DNA of 64,000 nt from positions 8,494,708 through 8,558,707 of the forward strand of contig OZ014412.1 of NCBI GenBank assembly GCA_963965975.1. Direction: 5' to 3'. A program made the position numbers and the translations under genes. This DNA comes from Xestospongia bergquistia (taxonomy: Eukaryota > Porifera > Demospongiae > Haplosclerida > Petrosiidae). Positions 1-11,812 of the stretch are shown piece after piece; the stretch's first letter is position 1, and each line of letters starts with the position of its first letter. A model generated the notes under the pieces. That model ran no database searches. It worked only from the letters and a program-made list of their open reading frames with translations, and was not told where the DNA came from.

Positions 1-747
1 AAACTTTAAAGTATGTAATGGAGATAAGTATAATGATTAAACTTGGGATGGTGTTGTAGTAATAGTTAATAATAATACATTAAAATGTTAGTTTAGTATG
101 GTTTTTATAAACCAATTCTCAAAAGTATTTGCGTGCTATGATATGGGTATTCATGTAAGGTCAATAACTAAGTTAAGGGGAATCTTACAGAATAACAGAT
201 AATGTACAAGTACTGTAACAGAACTATTAATAATGAATATACTTCCAAGAATATATCAATAAAACTAAAGTTATAAAGACTCATATAGTAGTATATGTAA
301 ACTCTTAATTCTGACGAGCAAGAGAGGGAAATAAAGTAGTTACAAAAGTCTCATAACTGTTATTACAGCTGCTGATAATTGGTATCACTGACAACTGTCA
401 TAACCACACCCCCAACAATTTATTACATATACTTAACACAGATTTACTCCTTTGGGAGTTGCCTATAAGAACAGATTGCCAGGCTATAATAACCTTATTG
501 TATAATACCAAAAATGTAGTACAACTCCATTTTAATAATTAGCTATAAAAAGAAATGCAACGTTCAAGCACCCAAGGTCAAAAAACTTCATTATAAAAAG
601 TAGATACACAATTTGAGATATATAGTTATAGAAAGAACAGTTTGGTAACTCTCAAAAGTATTCATATGATGTTACGATCAGGAATTATTCAAATATACAA
701 GGAACTTATATTATAATAATTACATCACAGGATCATTATATACATAC

Positions 748-937
748 CCATCCAAGCAGCTCCTCCACTGACTAAATGAACTTGTTCTAATGACAACTTA
801 AATTTGTCTTTGATGACTTCTTTAGTTTTATCAATAGCTCTGTGAAAGATTTCTGACGTTAATTTTCTTCCATCTCCCCGTCTACCAGCTGTTCCAATGA
901 TACTAACCATTCCATTCGTCTTTGAGAAGAGAGACAT
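748..937 (-). CDS. SLOG-like protein, alpha copy 1, exon 1 (gene runs off the window)
   Basis: This is the first exon of a two-exon gene whose second exon must lie left of position 1. It reads from an ATG at 937 and carries SIIGTAGR near the N-terminus and VSGGAAWM at the end. It stops at the donor GTATGT (747-746), the same site as in the complete copies at 11,813-13,795 and 18,361-20,360. The glycine-rich first strand and the SGGA motif before a D-H-x-A-V helix resemble SLOG/YspA/DprA-type Rossmann folds, which bind or hydrolyse nucleotide-derived ligands. That assignment is by motif only. An ATG further upstream (976) is in frame, but the MSxxSK start is the one shared with the other copies. 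The exon is undamaged, so the gene is probably functional. Confidence 0.7.
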
Positions 938-1028
938 GATTTGTGTACTTCCTAAGCCCCACCCATTTCCGATCATAGTTCGCTCAATTAAACGAACGTC
1001 ATAGCGTATTTACGTGACCTGTATTAAA
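938..1028. promoter_or_regulatory. Bidirectional promoter, alpha module 1
   Basis: Only 91 bases separate the start codons of the divergent SLOG-like and PRTase genes, so both must use this interval. It contains a CCCCACCCA box (about 955-963) and ACGTCA/TACGTGAC-type CRE-like sites (about 996-1018). Equivalent boxes recur between the other gene pairs. The promoter role is inferred from position and repetition. Confidence 0.55.
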
Positions 1029-1583
1029 ATGGATACAGAAGAGGATCTCTCTTTTCACTACATGGACTATCATCCTTATAAGAAAGGAAAGAATCCAAAC
1101 CATTATCCTGGAAGCGACTCACAGACATTGGCTTATCTGAAAGATTCAGATGGATGGTCAACTCCTGCTAAGAGGGACCTTCTAAAGAGGATAGGTGATT
1201 GGTTAAAAGAGGTTCTAGATAATCTAGATTTCGTCGTAGCTATTGTTCCAGGTCATTCTCCACAATCACCTCCAAATTTTTTGCATCCAATTATAGGAAA
1301 CTTTATTAGAGGGAACGTAAAGGATGGTAGAGACCTCTTGATTCGTACAAGAGAAGTTCCAAAGGCAGCTCATGGTGGACCACGAAGTCAAAGTCTTCAC
1401 GAGGAGACTATCCAAGTTACAGATCCATCCAGAGTCAAAGATAAAGTCGTTTACATTATTGATGATATATGGACCACTGGCTCTACCCTTCGAGCTTGTG
1501 CAAGTCTAATGCTTAGAGCGGGTGCTAGTGATGTTAAGTTGTTAGCTGTTGGAAAAACAGTGAGCATGCAACACGATGAGTGA
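1029..1583 (+). CDS. Type I phosphoribosyltransferase-like protein, alpha copy 1
   Basis: A single-exon gene of 184 residues. Near residues 138-150 it has the PRPP-binding loop of type I phosphoribosyltransferases: four hydrophobic residues, two aspartates, then TTGST (VYIIDDIWTTGST). A PGHS motif follows a hydrophobic strand in the middle of the protein. Length and layout resemble ComF-like PRTases, which transfer ribose-5-phosphate from PRPP to a base or related acceptor; the substrate cannot be read from sequence. The ATG at 1029 is chosen because it gives the MDxxxDLSF start shared with other alpha copies; an upstream in-frame GTG is ignored. It is divergent from the SLOG-like exon 91 bp away. 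The segment around PGHSPQSPPNFLH matches beta copies rather than the other alpha copies, suggesting gene conversion. Confidence 0.85.
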   Translation: MDTEEDLSFHYMDYHPYKKGKNPNHYPGSDSQTLAYLKDSDGWSTPAKRDLLKRIGDWLKEVLDNLDFVVAIVPGHSPQSPPNFLHPIIGNFIRGNVKDGRDLLIRTREVPKAAHGGPRSQSLHEETIQVTDPSRVKDKVVYIIDDIWTTGSTLRACASLMLRAGASDVKLLAVGKTVSMQHDE

Positions 1584-2109
1584 AATTAAAGCATCACAAG
1601 ATGAACCAATGTAAAAAAGTTGCTGTTTACCCCCTAGGTCTAGAAATCTAAGCTTTATTTTTGTTCTCAATTTTTCTATAATTAGCTTTATATGACTCAA
1701 ACAATTACTTACCCTTTAAATTCATGTGTTCTGACAAAATAGAACATATTTTTATAAGTCATATCAAAAAGTTTGTAAATTCACCTAATTTATCATAAGT
1801 AGTTGGTTTAAATTTATTACCAGTCATATATATGTATATACAACTATACATTTACTTGGAGTGCTTGTAACATGTGCTTGCTCAGACAATTCTATACTAA
1901 CTATTACCTCAGCATTGACAAAAGCAAGGTCTTCTTTCACTTTTAAATGAGTTTCTTTTAACTTCCATATATGGTGGTGAGCTGAAAGGCAGTATAGGAA
2001 GAGCTATTATAGTCTTTTTATTTAGTTGATTTTCTCAATGATATCAGAACCAGATAAGAATTTTTACACTGACATAAGTTGATTACATGTTCATCTTCCT
2101 GTTTAATGT
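1584..2109. other. Intergenic spacer, no gene seen
   Basis: AT-rich spacer between the PRTase and the exon 2 relic of the next SLOG-like copy. Its last part (about 1905-2100) is repeated near 7660-7910. No open frame or RNA gene was recognised. Confidence 0.5.
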
Positions 2110-4335
2110 CTATAAACTATGGATTGTGACTGTTTAGAAATTTAGCTGGGAAATGTAATGTGAGGTGTGGTACTTCTCATTGTAAAAACAATGATACCGC
2201 ATTATGATCTAAATGGGAATAAAGCCATATGAATTATTTAGACTGTAACTGTTATTTTAATAGTGTTACCTAGTAATGAGTAATTACCTGTTAAATAAAT
2301 AGTTAGTACTTAATTACATAGAAATGCTTAGAACATGTGGTATAGAAAAATATAAGTTACAAACATGTATTCAAGGTATAGTTAAGGTAAAGGCATATTC
2401 ATATATATAGTAATATTAATTATTAATTTGTATTATTGAAAACATGGATTAGTTGATTTAACAAAACCATTGTCATTTTTGTTGGAAATAGTGTATAATG
2501 AGATACTGAGAAGTAGTAAATTCCACTTTGGTCTACCTACTAATATACTAAAGTTGTCCAGATATTACTGATAACATAATAGACAACAGATTTCCTTATT
2601 AAGAGAAAGCATACCCTACGGTGTAAATGTAAGAAGGAAATAGACTATACAAATTAAGGTGACTATTGTCTAATGAGATGTTATACAGAATCTCATAACT
2701 CTGACAATCAACTAAATAACTTGTTATTAGTATATTGGCAATGAGAACAGAATGGTGTTTATTATAGTTTTTGGTATCTCATCATGTATTGTGTGATATA
2801 TAATTTAATGAAGTGACCATAGATTGGTTAAATCAATCAACCAACCTATTTTCAAAGTAGATATATTGCCACCTCATAATTTAACAAAATGAATTTGTTG
2901 TGAACCAACTGTTACAAACAGATATTTACTGAAGAAGAAAACTATATGATCATATCTCATCAATTACAAACCTAGAACTATCAATAATAATGAAACCAAA
3001 TAACTGTCTGACTAAATATATACAAGGTAGTATATATAACAAAACATCAATGTAAATACTTTAGAAACCAAAGGGAAAACACATGGTCACATAAAACCTC
3101 ATGGCTATGGATCTGAGTGCAAGTACTTAGCTATTGTTACTTATATACAAGTATTATCACTTAAATAGGAGGTATGTAATATGTTAACTACTAGTACATA
3201 AATAAATTATTAATAAGTCAAATATAGATATAGTTATACTTGAAAAAATCTATATGACTATTGTTACTGCTGGAGTATCACAAGCAATTAAGTTATTGTG
3301 TGAACTTTAAAATATATAATGGAGATAAGTATACTGACTAAACTTAGGATGGTGGTGTAGTATTACTTAATGATAATACAATAAGACGTTAGCTTAGTAT
3401 GATTTTTAAAAGCCAACACTCAAAAGCATTTGTGTGATGTAGATATGACTATTCTTGTAAGATCAATAGTGAAGTAAAGGAGAGCCTTACACAGAATAAC
3501 AGATAATGTACAAGTATTATAACAGAACTATGAATATTAAATACAATTCTAATAATATATCAATAAAACAGAAATTATAAAAGACTTAAATAGTATTATA
3601 CATAACTCTTAATTTAGATGAGTAGGAAAAGGGAGGGAAGTGGTTACAAATATCTCATGACTGTTATCATAGCTGCCGATATTTGGTATCACTGACAACT
3701 GGTCATAGTCACACCACACAATTTATAACATATACTTCATATAGATTTACTGCTTTGGATTTCAACAAGGATTAAGATACCAAACTAATAACAATCTTAC
3801 TATAACGCTAATTACTGCATGTATTAGAACTACTTTTCCATAACAAAATAAAAAATATAATTGGTCATCGAAAGTCAAAAAATTAGAAAATTTAGAAAAG
3901 GAATTTGAGATACAGATTAATTAATTTCGTAATCCTCAATTGATTGTTACTTATAAGATCAAGAATGTATTATAATGATTACATTATGGACTGATAATTG
4001 ACCTCATCTGCTTTTCTATCTACAATTTAGCATAAGATGACTAAATACACAACACTCACCCAAACTAGACAATACACTACAGCATAATTTAAATGATGAA
4101 CTGATTGTCAAGATTTAAAAGTGGGCTAGATAAGTATCAGTCTTGAAATAGTAAATTTCATTCACACATACCCATCCAGGCTCCTCCTCCTCTGACAAAG
4201 TGAACTTGCTTTAATGGCAACTTAAAAATCATTTCTAATGACTTCTTTAGTTTTACTAATTGCTCTTAAAGAGACTTCTGCTGTTAACTTGCTTCCCTGT
4301 ACTTGTCTACCTGTTGTTCCAATGATACTAACCAT
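2110..4335 (-). pseudogene. SLOG-like pseudogene, beta copy 1
   Basis: Exon 1 (4335-4172) keeps the SIIGTTGR start, the glycine-rich end and the GTATGT donor. An extra T in the GATTTTTAAG run shifts the frame to a stop. Exon 2 survives only as about 100 bases (2208 to about 2110). Its acceptor CATTTAG is intact, but a TGA interrupts the codons right after SLFLQ, and the rest of the exon is missing. The intron (about 2209-4171) is nearly duplicated, with its exons, at 7900-10,133. The copy cannot make a full protein, yet its PRTase neighbour remains open. Confidence 0.75.
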
Positions 4336-4453
4336 TATTATAGCTTCAGTTTTGAAGATAATGTTTACATGCTTTGTAAGCCACACCTACTTTGATGCTT
4401 ATTTATACGCGCTGCAGGTTACGAGCAGAGTTACATACGAGTTGTGTTTTGCA

Positions 4454-4984
4454 ATGGAAGATTACTTTATAGAGTATCATCCGTATAATGATGGAAACAA
4501 CCCAAATCACTATCCTGGAAGCGATTCACAGTCGTTGGTTTATTTGAAAATTGGCTACGAAAGCGATAATATTGAAGATCTTCGGCAGAGAATTCAAGAG
4601 TGGCTGAAAGGAATTCTAGACAACAAAGATATTGTTATAGCAATTGCTCCAGGTCATTCTCCACAATCACCTCCAAATTTTTTGCATGGCATTGTTAGAA
4701 GTCTTATTCATGGCAACATAAAGGACGGTAGGGACTTGTTGAAACGTAAAATAGCGGTTCCAATGGCAGCTCAAGGTGGACCACGAGATCAAGATCTTCA
4801 TGAAAATACTATTGAAGTTACAGATCCATCTAAAGTCAAAGATAAAGTGGTCTACATTATTGATGATATATGGACCACTGGTTCTACCCTTCGAGCTTGT
4901 GCAAGTCTAATACGTAGAGCAGGTGCTAGTGATGTCAAACTGTTTGCTGTTGGGAAAACAGTGAGCATGCAACATGATGATTGA
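4454..4984 (+). CDS. Type I phosphoribosyltransferase-like protein, beta copy 1
   Basis: Single exon, 176 residues, starting MEDYFIEYHPY as in the other beta copies. A longer in-frame extension upstream is rejected because it crosses the bidirectional promoter and the antisense exon. The PRPP loop IIDDIWTTGST is intact and the mid-protein motif is PGHSPQSPPNFLH. The N-terminal two thirds differ from alpha copies, while the last 60 or so codons match them almost base for base, including silent sites. The divergent SLOG-like partner is a pseudogene. An AATAAA at 5145 may be its poly(A) signal. Enzyme family is well supported; substrate unknown. Confidence 0.85.
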   Translation: MEDYFIEYHPYNDGNNPNHYPGSDSQSLVYLKIGYESDNIEDLRQRIQEWLKGILDNKDIVIAIAPGHSPQSPPNFLHGIVRSLIHGNIKDGRDLLKRKIAVPMAAQGGPRDQDLHENTIEVTDPSKVKDKVVYIIDDIWTTGSTLRACASLIRRAGASDVKLFAVGKTVSMQHDD

Positions 4985-5144
4985 AACTATAGAACTACAC
5001 AATGAATCAATGTAGAAAAGTTAATGTTTATAGGTTAGGTCTAGGAATCTAATCCTTTATTTTTGTACTCAATTTTTCTATAATTAGGATTATAATGTTT
5101 CAATTTACTCAAACAATTAGCTACCCTTTAAATTCATATGTCCT

Positions 5145-5150
5145 AATAAA
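5145..5150 (+). terminator. Candidate poly(A) signal of PRTase beta copy 1
   Basis: AATAAA about 160 bases past the stop codon. Equivalent AATAAA hexamers occur at 14,692 and 21,203 after the alpha PRTases; other copies have one-base variants. Confidence 0.4.
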
Positions 5151-5575
5151 AAATACATTATATTTTTTGCAATTATTATGAAAATAATTTTGTAAATTGA
5201 AGAAATTTATCACACCAAAGTAGTCAGTCAGTATGATTTAGATTTATTATAGGGCGCATATATTTTATCTGCTTTTGCGTATTTGCATCATGTATATTTG
5301 AATATATGTACTGATTAAAGACCAACAAGGCCCAGATTTAGACAAACAAAATTAAAGTGAATGTGTGTATTGCAACTGAACATTGTGAGTACAATGTAAT
5401 TAAAATAATCAGAGTCAATTGTTATGTTCAGGTCAATCAGTCTATGTCTACCTGTTTATGTATTAGTAGCTGCAAATTAAATCAATATTATATAGTACTA
5501 GAATTATTGTGCTGTATATGTATGACATTATGATCATGCTCAGTACTACAACTACCACATGGCATCTTTTTAATC

Positions 5576-5973
5576 ATGGCGACAGGTGTTGTTACAGTCC
5601 GATTATCACCACCACTGTCTAAAGTTTGTAAACATGGTAATCATTGGTACCAGTTGGGAATAGAAGATGTTGTAGAACTAGAAGAAATTAAAAATGAGGC
5701 TAGGTCTGACAAAAGATATGGAATATACCCAATTATGGTTTGGTAATCAACCTGGTGTAACAATTAAGGAGACAGCTTTAAGAGCTAAACATGTTGGAGA
5801 GAATACAATTAAAGAGATTTGTAAGCAGGAGTTGACTCATATGGTAATTTTGAGCAAATATTAACAAACTTGTACTTTAATTTTATATGTTCAGATTATT
5901 TTATCAACTTGTAATATACCTACAGAACAGAACGAAACAACAAAGTGGTGTGCAGATGTTGAATTAACTAAAG
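5576..5973 (+). pseudogene. Death-domain protein pseudogene, beta copy 1 (exons 1 and 2)
   Basis: Homologous to the open copy at 24,024-25,710. Exon 1 starts with an ATG at 5576 and encodes a conserved N-terminus and the beginning of a death-domain-like helix bundle (HWYQLGIEDV, KNEARSDKR). The frame breaks inside the tryptophan-containing helix. Exon 2 (about 5895-5973) is recognisable and ends at AAAG/GTATGA. No exon 3 follows, so the copy is dead. It lies about 590 bases downstream of the beta PRTase, the same position as the other beta death-domain copies. Confidence 0.6.
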
Positions 5974-7175
5974 GTATGATCTGTTATATACTTACTTTAT
6001 AGCAGGAAATATTCATGAACATTAAATGCACCTGTTACAAGCATATTTATTGGCATGTTTTTAATTTGACAAACTATACAGGTGGTGGGTGTGTGGGTGT
6101 AGCCATAAAAATGAGGAGACACCTAAAGCATGTTTACTTTCTCTGGGAACTCCCACAGACTCCTAACACAATCTATATGGGTCTTCAATAGTATTGTTTT
6201 AGTTTAGCTTTTTATAATTTTAGTTAGTTATAGTTAGTTTTTCTGCCAGTGGAATAATTTTAGTCAGTTTCTCTGGTTTAAGAATAATTTTAGTTAAGAA
6301 ACTTAAATTTAATACATGTACTATTAGACTAAAGGTATTGTTTGTTTGTCTAAATAAGTATTTCATTCTCTAAGTTTGTACCGTAGTTCCCCGAGCAAGC
6401 GTTCACATCTATGTAAGCACCCACCTTTAGTCTAATAATACATGTATTAAATTTAAGTTTCTTAACTAAAATTATTCTTAAACCAGAGAAACTGACTAAA
6501 TGTTAGGCTAGGTTTGACAAAAGATATGGAATATACCAATTATGGTTTGGTAATCAACAAACAAGGAGACAGTTACTAACAGTGTTAAGAGCTAAACATG
6601 TTGGAGAGAATACAATTAAAGAGATTTGTAAGCAGGAGTTGACTCATATGGTAATTTTGAGCAAATATTAACGTACTTTAATTTTTTATGTTCAGATTAT
6701 TTTATCAACTTGTAATAAACCTACAGAATAAAATGAATCAAACAACAAAGTGGAGTGCAGATGTTGAATTAACTAAAGGTATGATCTGTTATATACTTAC
6801 TTTATAGCAGGAAATATTCATGAACATTAAATGCACCTGTTACAAGCATATTTATTGGCATGTTTTTAATTTGACAAACTACAGGTGGTGGGTGTGTGGG
6901 TGTAGCCATAAAAATGAGGAGACACCTAAAGCATGTTTACTTTCCCTGGGAACTCCCACAGACTCCTAACACAATCTGTATGGGTATTTAATAGTATTGT
7001 TTTAGTTTAGCTTTTTAAAATTTTAGTTAGTTATAGTTAGTTTTTCTGCCAGTGGATTAGTTAGTTTCTCTGGTTTAAGAATAATTTTAGTTAAAGAAAC
7101 TTAAATTTAATACATGTATTATTAGACTAAAGGTATTGTTTGTTTATCTTAATAAGTATTTCATTCTTTAAGTTT
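5699..7175. repeat. Direct duplication carrying death-domain exon fragments
   Basis: About 670 bases from 5699 to 6375 recur at 6507-7175. The second copy holds a piece of death-domain exon 1 (about 6507-6650) and exon 2 (to about 6778) plus the following intron. Both copies are decayed. Positions 7180-7890 beyond it hold no recognisable gene; from about 7660 the spacer repeats the segment starting near 1905. Confidence 0.7.
6263..6498. repeat. Inverted repeat with arms of about 73 bases
   Basis: Left arm 6263-6335 and right arm about 6424-6498 are near-perfect reverse complements around a spacer of about 88 bases. The left-arm sequence appears again in direct orientation at about 7053-7130. 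It lies at the junction of the local direct duplication and probably marks the rearrangement. Confidence 0.75.
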
Positions 7176-7899
7176 GTACCTGGCAATTGGTTCGATTCTT
7201 CTACCACTTGATGCATACTCAACTTTGGAAAAAGACTTTCGACTGGTGTTGATGATGGAGGTATAATGAGAATATCCTAAGCCATATGTGCTAAAGTTGT
7301 AGCCATATGTGCTAAAGTGGTTATTGTGGTTATTATCACATGTTGAACAAAGAGAAATAGGTTAGGCTAGCAATTTAGCAAGTTATAGGTATATAACGTT
7401 TCATTTTCTACCCAAAAATGTAATTGGGTAGTTGTCATCTAGAGTAAAAATACTCTAATATGCTTGTTTCAGACAGTTCATGTTTGGTAGCAGTAATTGA
7501 AGCTTTAACAGAGTGGTAAAATCTCTAGAGAGCCTGATAGCTGTTTCTCATTTGGCTACGCCATTATTGAAGGTGATGATACATTTACACTCTCTATAGT
7601 CTCTTAAATAGGATAGACTTCCATGGCAGTATTACATTGGCAGAGATTTCTCAAAGAGAGCATGCATGTCAACAAGAGCAATGTCTTATTTCACTTTTAA
7701 AAGAAAGATGAATTTCTTTTAGCTTCCATATGAGAGCTGAAAGGTTGTGCATCAGTATAGGAAGAGCTATTATAGTCTTTTTATTTAGCTGACTTTCTCA
7801 ATGATATCAAAACCAGATAAGAATTTTTACACTGACATAAGTTGATTACATGTTCATCTTCCTGTTTAAGTTGCTTAAATTGTGTATCACAAGTCTTTT

Positions 7900-10133
7900 A
7901 CGTCATTGTCTATAAACTATGGATTGTGACTGTTTAGAAATTTAGCTGGGAAATGTAATGTGAGGTGTGGTGCTTCTCCTTGTAAAAACAATGATACAGT
8001 AATATGATCTAAATGGGAATAAAGCCATATGAATTATTTAGACTGTAACTGTTATTTTAATAGTGTTACCTAGTAATGAGTAATTACCTGTTAAATAAAT
8101 AGTTAGTACTTAATGATATAGAAATGCTTAGAACATGTGGTATAGAAAATATAAGTTACAAACATGTATTCAAGGTATAGTTATATTAAGGTAAAGGCAT
8201 ATTCATATATATAGCAATATTAATCATTAATTTGTATTATTTAAAACATGGATTAATTTATTTAACGAAACCATTGTCATTTTTGTTGGAAATAGTGTAT
8301 AATGAGATACTGAGAAGTAGTAAACTCCACTTTGGTCTACTTACTAATGATATACTAAAGCTGTCCAGATATTACTGATAACATAATAGTATATGCTGAA
8401 GTAAACAACAGAGTTCCTTATTAAGAGAAAGCATATCCTACAGTGTAAACGTAAGAAGGAAATAGACTATACAAATTAATGTGACTATTGTCTAATGAGA
8501 TGTTATACAGAATCTCATAACTCTGACAATCAACTAAATAACTTGTTATTAGTATATTGGCAATGAGAACAGAATGGTGTTTATTATAGTTTTTGGTATC
8601 TCATCATGTATTGTGTGATATATTATTTAATGAAATGACCATAGATTGGTTAAATCAATCAACCAACCTATTTTCAAAGTAGATATATTGCCACCTCATA
8701 ATTTAACAAAATGAATTTGTTGTGAACCAACTGTTACAAACAGATTTTTACTGAAGAAGGAAACTATATGATCATATCTCATCAACTATAAACCTAGAAC
8801 TATCAATAATAATGAAACCAATAACTGTCTGACTAAATATATACAAGGTAGTATATATAACAAAACATCAATGTAAATACTTTAGAAAGCTAAGGAGAAA
8901 ACACATGGTCACATAAAACCTCATGGCTATGGATCTGAGTGCATGTACTTAGCTATTGTTACTTATATACAAGTATTATCACTTAAATAGGAGGTATGTA
9001 ATATGTTAACTACCAGTACACAAATAAATTATTAATAAGTGAAATGTAGATACACTTCTACTTTTAAAAAAAATCTATATGACTATTGTTACTGCTGGAG
9101 TATCACGAGCAATTAAGTTATTGTGTGAACTTTAAAACATATAATGGAGATAAGTATACTGACTAAACTTAGGTGGTGCTGTAGTATTACTTAATGATAA
9201 TACAATAAGACGTTAGTTTAGTATGATTTTTAAAAGCCAACACTCAAAAGCATTTGTGTGATGTAGATATGACTATTCTTGTAAGATCAATAGTGAAGTA
9301 AAGGAGAGCCTTACACAGAATAACAGATAATGTACAAGTACTATAACAGAACTATGAATATTAAATACAATTCTAATAATATATCAATAAAAGAGAAATT
9401 ATAAAAGACTTAAATAGTATTATACATAACTCTTAATTCAGACAAGTGGGAAAAGGGAGGGAAGTGGTTACAAATATCTCATGACTGTTATCACAGCTGC
9501 CGATATTTGGCATCACCATCAACTGGTCATAGTCACACCACACAATTTATAACATATACTTCATATAGATTTACTGCTTTGGATTTCAACAAGGATTAAG
9601 ATACCAAACTAATAACAATCTTACTATAACACTATAGTGCATGAATTAGAACTACTTTCCATAACAAAATTAAAAATATAATTGGTCATCTTATGTCAAA
9701 AAATTAGAAAATTTAGAAAAGCAATTTTGATATATAGATTAATTAATTTGATAATCCTCAACTGATTGTTACTTATAAGGTCAAGAATGTACTACATTAT
9801 GGACTGATAATTGACCTCATCTACTTTTATATCTACAATTTGGCAGAAGATGACTAAATCCACCACACCCACCCAAACTAGACAATACCTAAATGAAAAA
9901 CTGATTGTCAAGATTTAAAAGTGGGCTAGATCAATATTAGTCTTGAATTATCAAATTTCATTTACACATACCCATCCAGGGACTCCTCCACTGACTAAGT
10001 GTATCTGCTTTGATAACAACTTAAAATCATCTCTAATGACTTCTTTAGTTTTAATAATTGCTCTTAAAAAGACTTCTCCTGTTAACTTGCTTCCATTTTC
10101 TCGTCTACCTGTTGTTCCAATGATACTAACCAT
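7900..10133 (-). pseudogene. SLOG-like pseudogene, beta copy 2
   Basis: Exon 1 (10,133-9972) is open from MVSIIGTTGRRENG to the VSGG motif. One base is missing in the AAW region before the GTATGT donor, so the junction is out of frame. Exon 2 begins at 8008 after an intact acceptor, reads as far as HFPAKF, then meets a TAG. Only about 110 bases of it remain. The intron and exon remnants are near-duplicates of 2110-4335, so the two were copied as a block after or during decay. Confidence 0.75.
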
Positions 10134-10244
10134 TACTAGTATAATATCATATGATTACAGCTTTTATAAGCCACACCCACTTTGATGCTTATTTATGAGC
10201 GCTGCATGTTACGAGAAGAGTTATATTACGAGTCGTGTTTTGCA

Positions 10245-10763
10245 ATGGAAGATTACTTTATAGAGTATCATCCGTATAATGGTGGAAACAACCCAAATCA
10301 CTATCCTGGAAGCGATTCACAGTCGTTGGTTTATTTGAAAATGGGCTACGAAAACGCTAATATTGAAGATCTTCGGCAGAGAATTCAAGAGTGGCTGAAA
10401 GGAATTCTAGACAACAAAGATATTGTTATAGCAATTGCTCCAGGTCATTCTCCACAATCATCTCCAAATTTTTTGCATGAAATTGCTGGAAGTCTTATTC
10501 GTGGCAATATAAAGGACGGTAGAGACCTCTTGATTCGTAGAATAGCGGTTCCAAAGGCAGCTCAAGGTGGACCACGCGATCAAGATCTTCATGAAAATAC
10601 TATTGAAGTTACAGATCCATCTAAAGTCAAAGTTAAAGTGGTTTATATTATTGATGATATATGGACCAGTGGCTCTACCCTTCAAGCTTGTGCAAGTCTA
10701 ATACGTAAAGCAGGTGCTAGTGATGTCAAACTGTTTGCTGTTGGGAAAACAGTCAGCATGTAA
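10245..10763 (+). CDS. Type I phosphoribosyltransferase-like protein, beta copy 2
   Basis: Single exon, 172 residues, starting MEDYFIEYHPYNGG at the conserved TGCAATGG context. The PRPP loop reads IIDDIWTSGST, a permitted TSG variant, and the mid motif is PGHSPQSSPNFLH. A CAA-to-TAA change ends it right after GKTVSM, removing the QHDD tail of other beta copies. The K-to-V change in KVKVKVVYI is unique to this copy. It is divergent from a broken SLOG-like copy 111 bases away and followed by a broken death-domain copy. Confidence 0.82.
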   Translation: MEDYFIEYHPYNGGNNPNHYPGSDSQSLVYLKMGYENANIEDLRQRIQEWLKGILDNKDIVIAIAPGHSPQSSPNFLHEIAGSLIRGNIKDGRDLLIRRIAVPKAAQGGPRDQDLHENTIEVTDPSKVKVKVVYIIDDIWTSGSTLQACASLIRKAGASDVKLFAVGKTVSM

Positions 10764-11051
10764 CATGATGATTGAAACTATAGAATCACAAGATGAGCCA
10801 ATGTAGATAAGTTTGTTTGTATTGTAGAAATATAATTCTTTATTTTGTAGGCAATTTTTCTATAACTAGGATGATAATGTTTCAATTGACTCAAACAATT
10901 AGCTATCCCCGTTTGAATTCGTATGTTCTGATAAAATCCAATATATTTTTTGCAATTCTTTTAAAAATAACTTTGTAAATTGAACAAATTTATCACACCA
11001 AAGTTGTTGGTATGGTTTAGATTTATTATAGAACACGTGTATTTTACTTGC

Positions 11052-11070
11052 TGTGTGTGTGTGTGTGTGT
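11052..11070. repeat. (TG)n microsatellite
   Basis: An uninterrupted TG run of about nine to ten units in the PRTase beta copy 2 downstream spacer. The corresponding place in beta copy 3 (about 17,300) has only a short interrupted run. Confidence 0.85.
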
Positions 11071-11356
11071 CATATATATTTGGAGTCCTTATTGAGGAAA
11101 TGCGTACTAATTAAAGACTGATCAGGGATAGATTTTGACAAACAAGATCAAAGTGTATGTGTGTACTGCAACTGAACATTGTGAGTACAAGGTAATTAAA
11201 ATAATCAGAGTCAATTGTTATGTTCAGGTCAATCAGTTTATGTCTGCCTTTTTAAGTATTAGTAGATGCAAATTAAATTATAGAATAATTGCACTGCACC
11301 TGCAAATATTTCGAGCATGCTCAGTACTACAACTAGCATATGGCATGATTTTGATT

Positions 11357-11757
11357 ATGGTGACAGAGGTTGTTCTATATAGTCCGATTATCATCACCAC
11401 TGTCGACTAAAGTGTGTAAACATGGTAGTCATTCATATCAGTTGGGAATACAATATGTTATAGAGCTAGAAAAGAGTTAGAAATGAGGCTAGGTCTGACA
11501 AAAGATCTAGAATGTACCATTTATGGTTTTGTAGTCAATCTGATGCAACAAGGAGACAGTTACTGACAGCTTTAAGAGCTAAATATGAATATAGTTAAAG
11601 AGGTTTATCAGCAGGAGTTGATTCAAGTGGTAAGTAAACATTAACAAATATGGTTTTTAATTTTTCATGTTTAATTAGACTATTTTATCAACTTAAAATA
11701 AATCTACAGAACAAAATGAAACATTGAAGTGGAGTGCAGATGCTGAATTAACTAAAG
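11357..11757 (+). pseudogene. Death-domain protein pseudogene, beta copy 2
   Basis: Exon 1 homology begins at the ATG at 11,357 and is frameshifted within the first codons. Recognisable segments include SHSYQLGIQ, NEARSDKR and ATRRQLLTALRA in changing frames. Exon 2 runs to 11,757 (ELTK). What follows is not the usual intron but the dispersed repeat beginning GTGAATCATTTATTGC, so exon 3 is lost. Confidence 0.55.
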
Positions 11758-11812
11758 TGAATCATTTATTGCTATAACTATTCCAAATTTGTTGAAACAA
11801 TGCCAAAACCTA

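Noticed and set aside
725..747. Continuation of the SLOG-like exon 1 frame past AAWM
   Set aside because: The sequence changes from the conserved GGAAW-M end into the GTATGT donor, and the other copies splice here to DHIAV.
4238..4453. N-terminal extension of PRTase beta copy 1
   Set aside because: It overlaps the antisense SLOG-like exon and promoter, and paralogues have no open frame there; the conserved start is at 4454.
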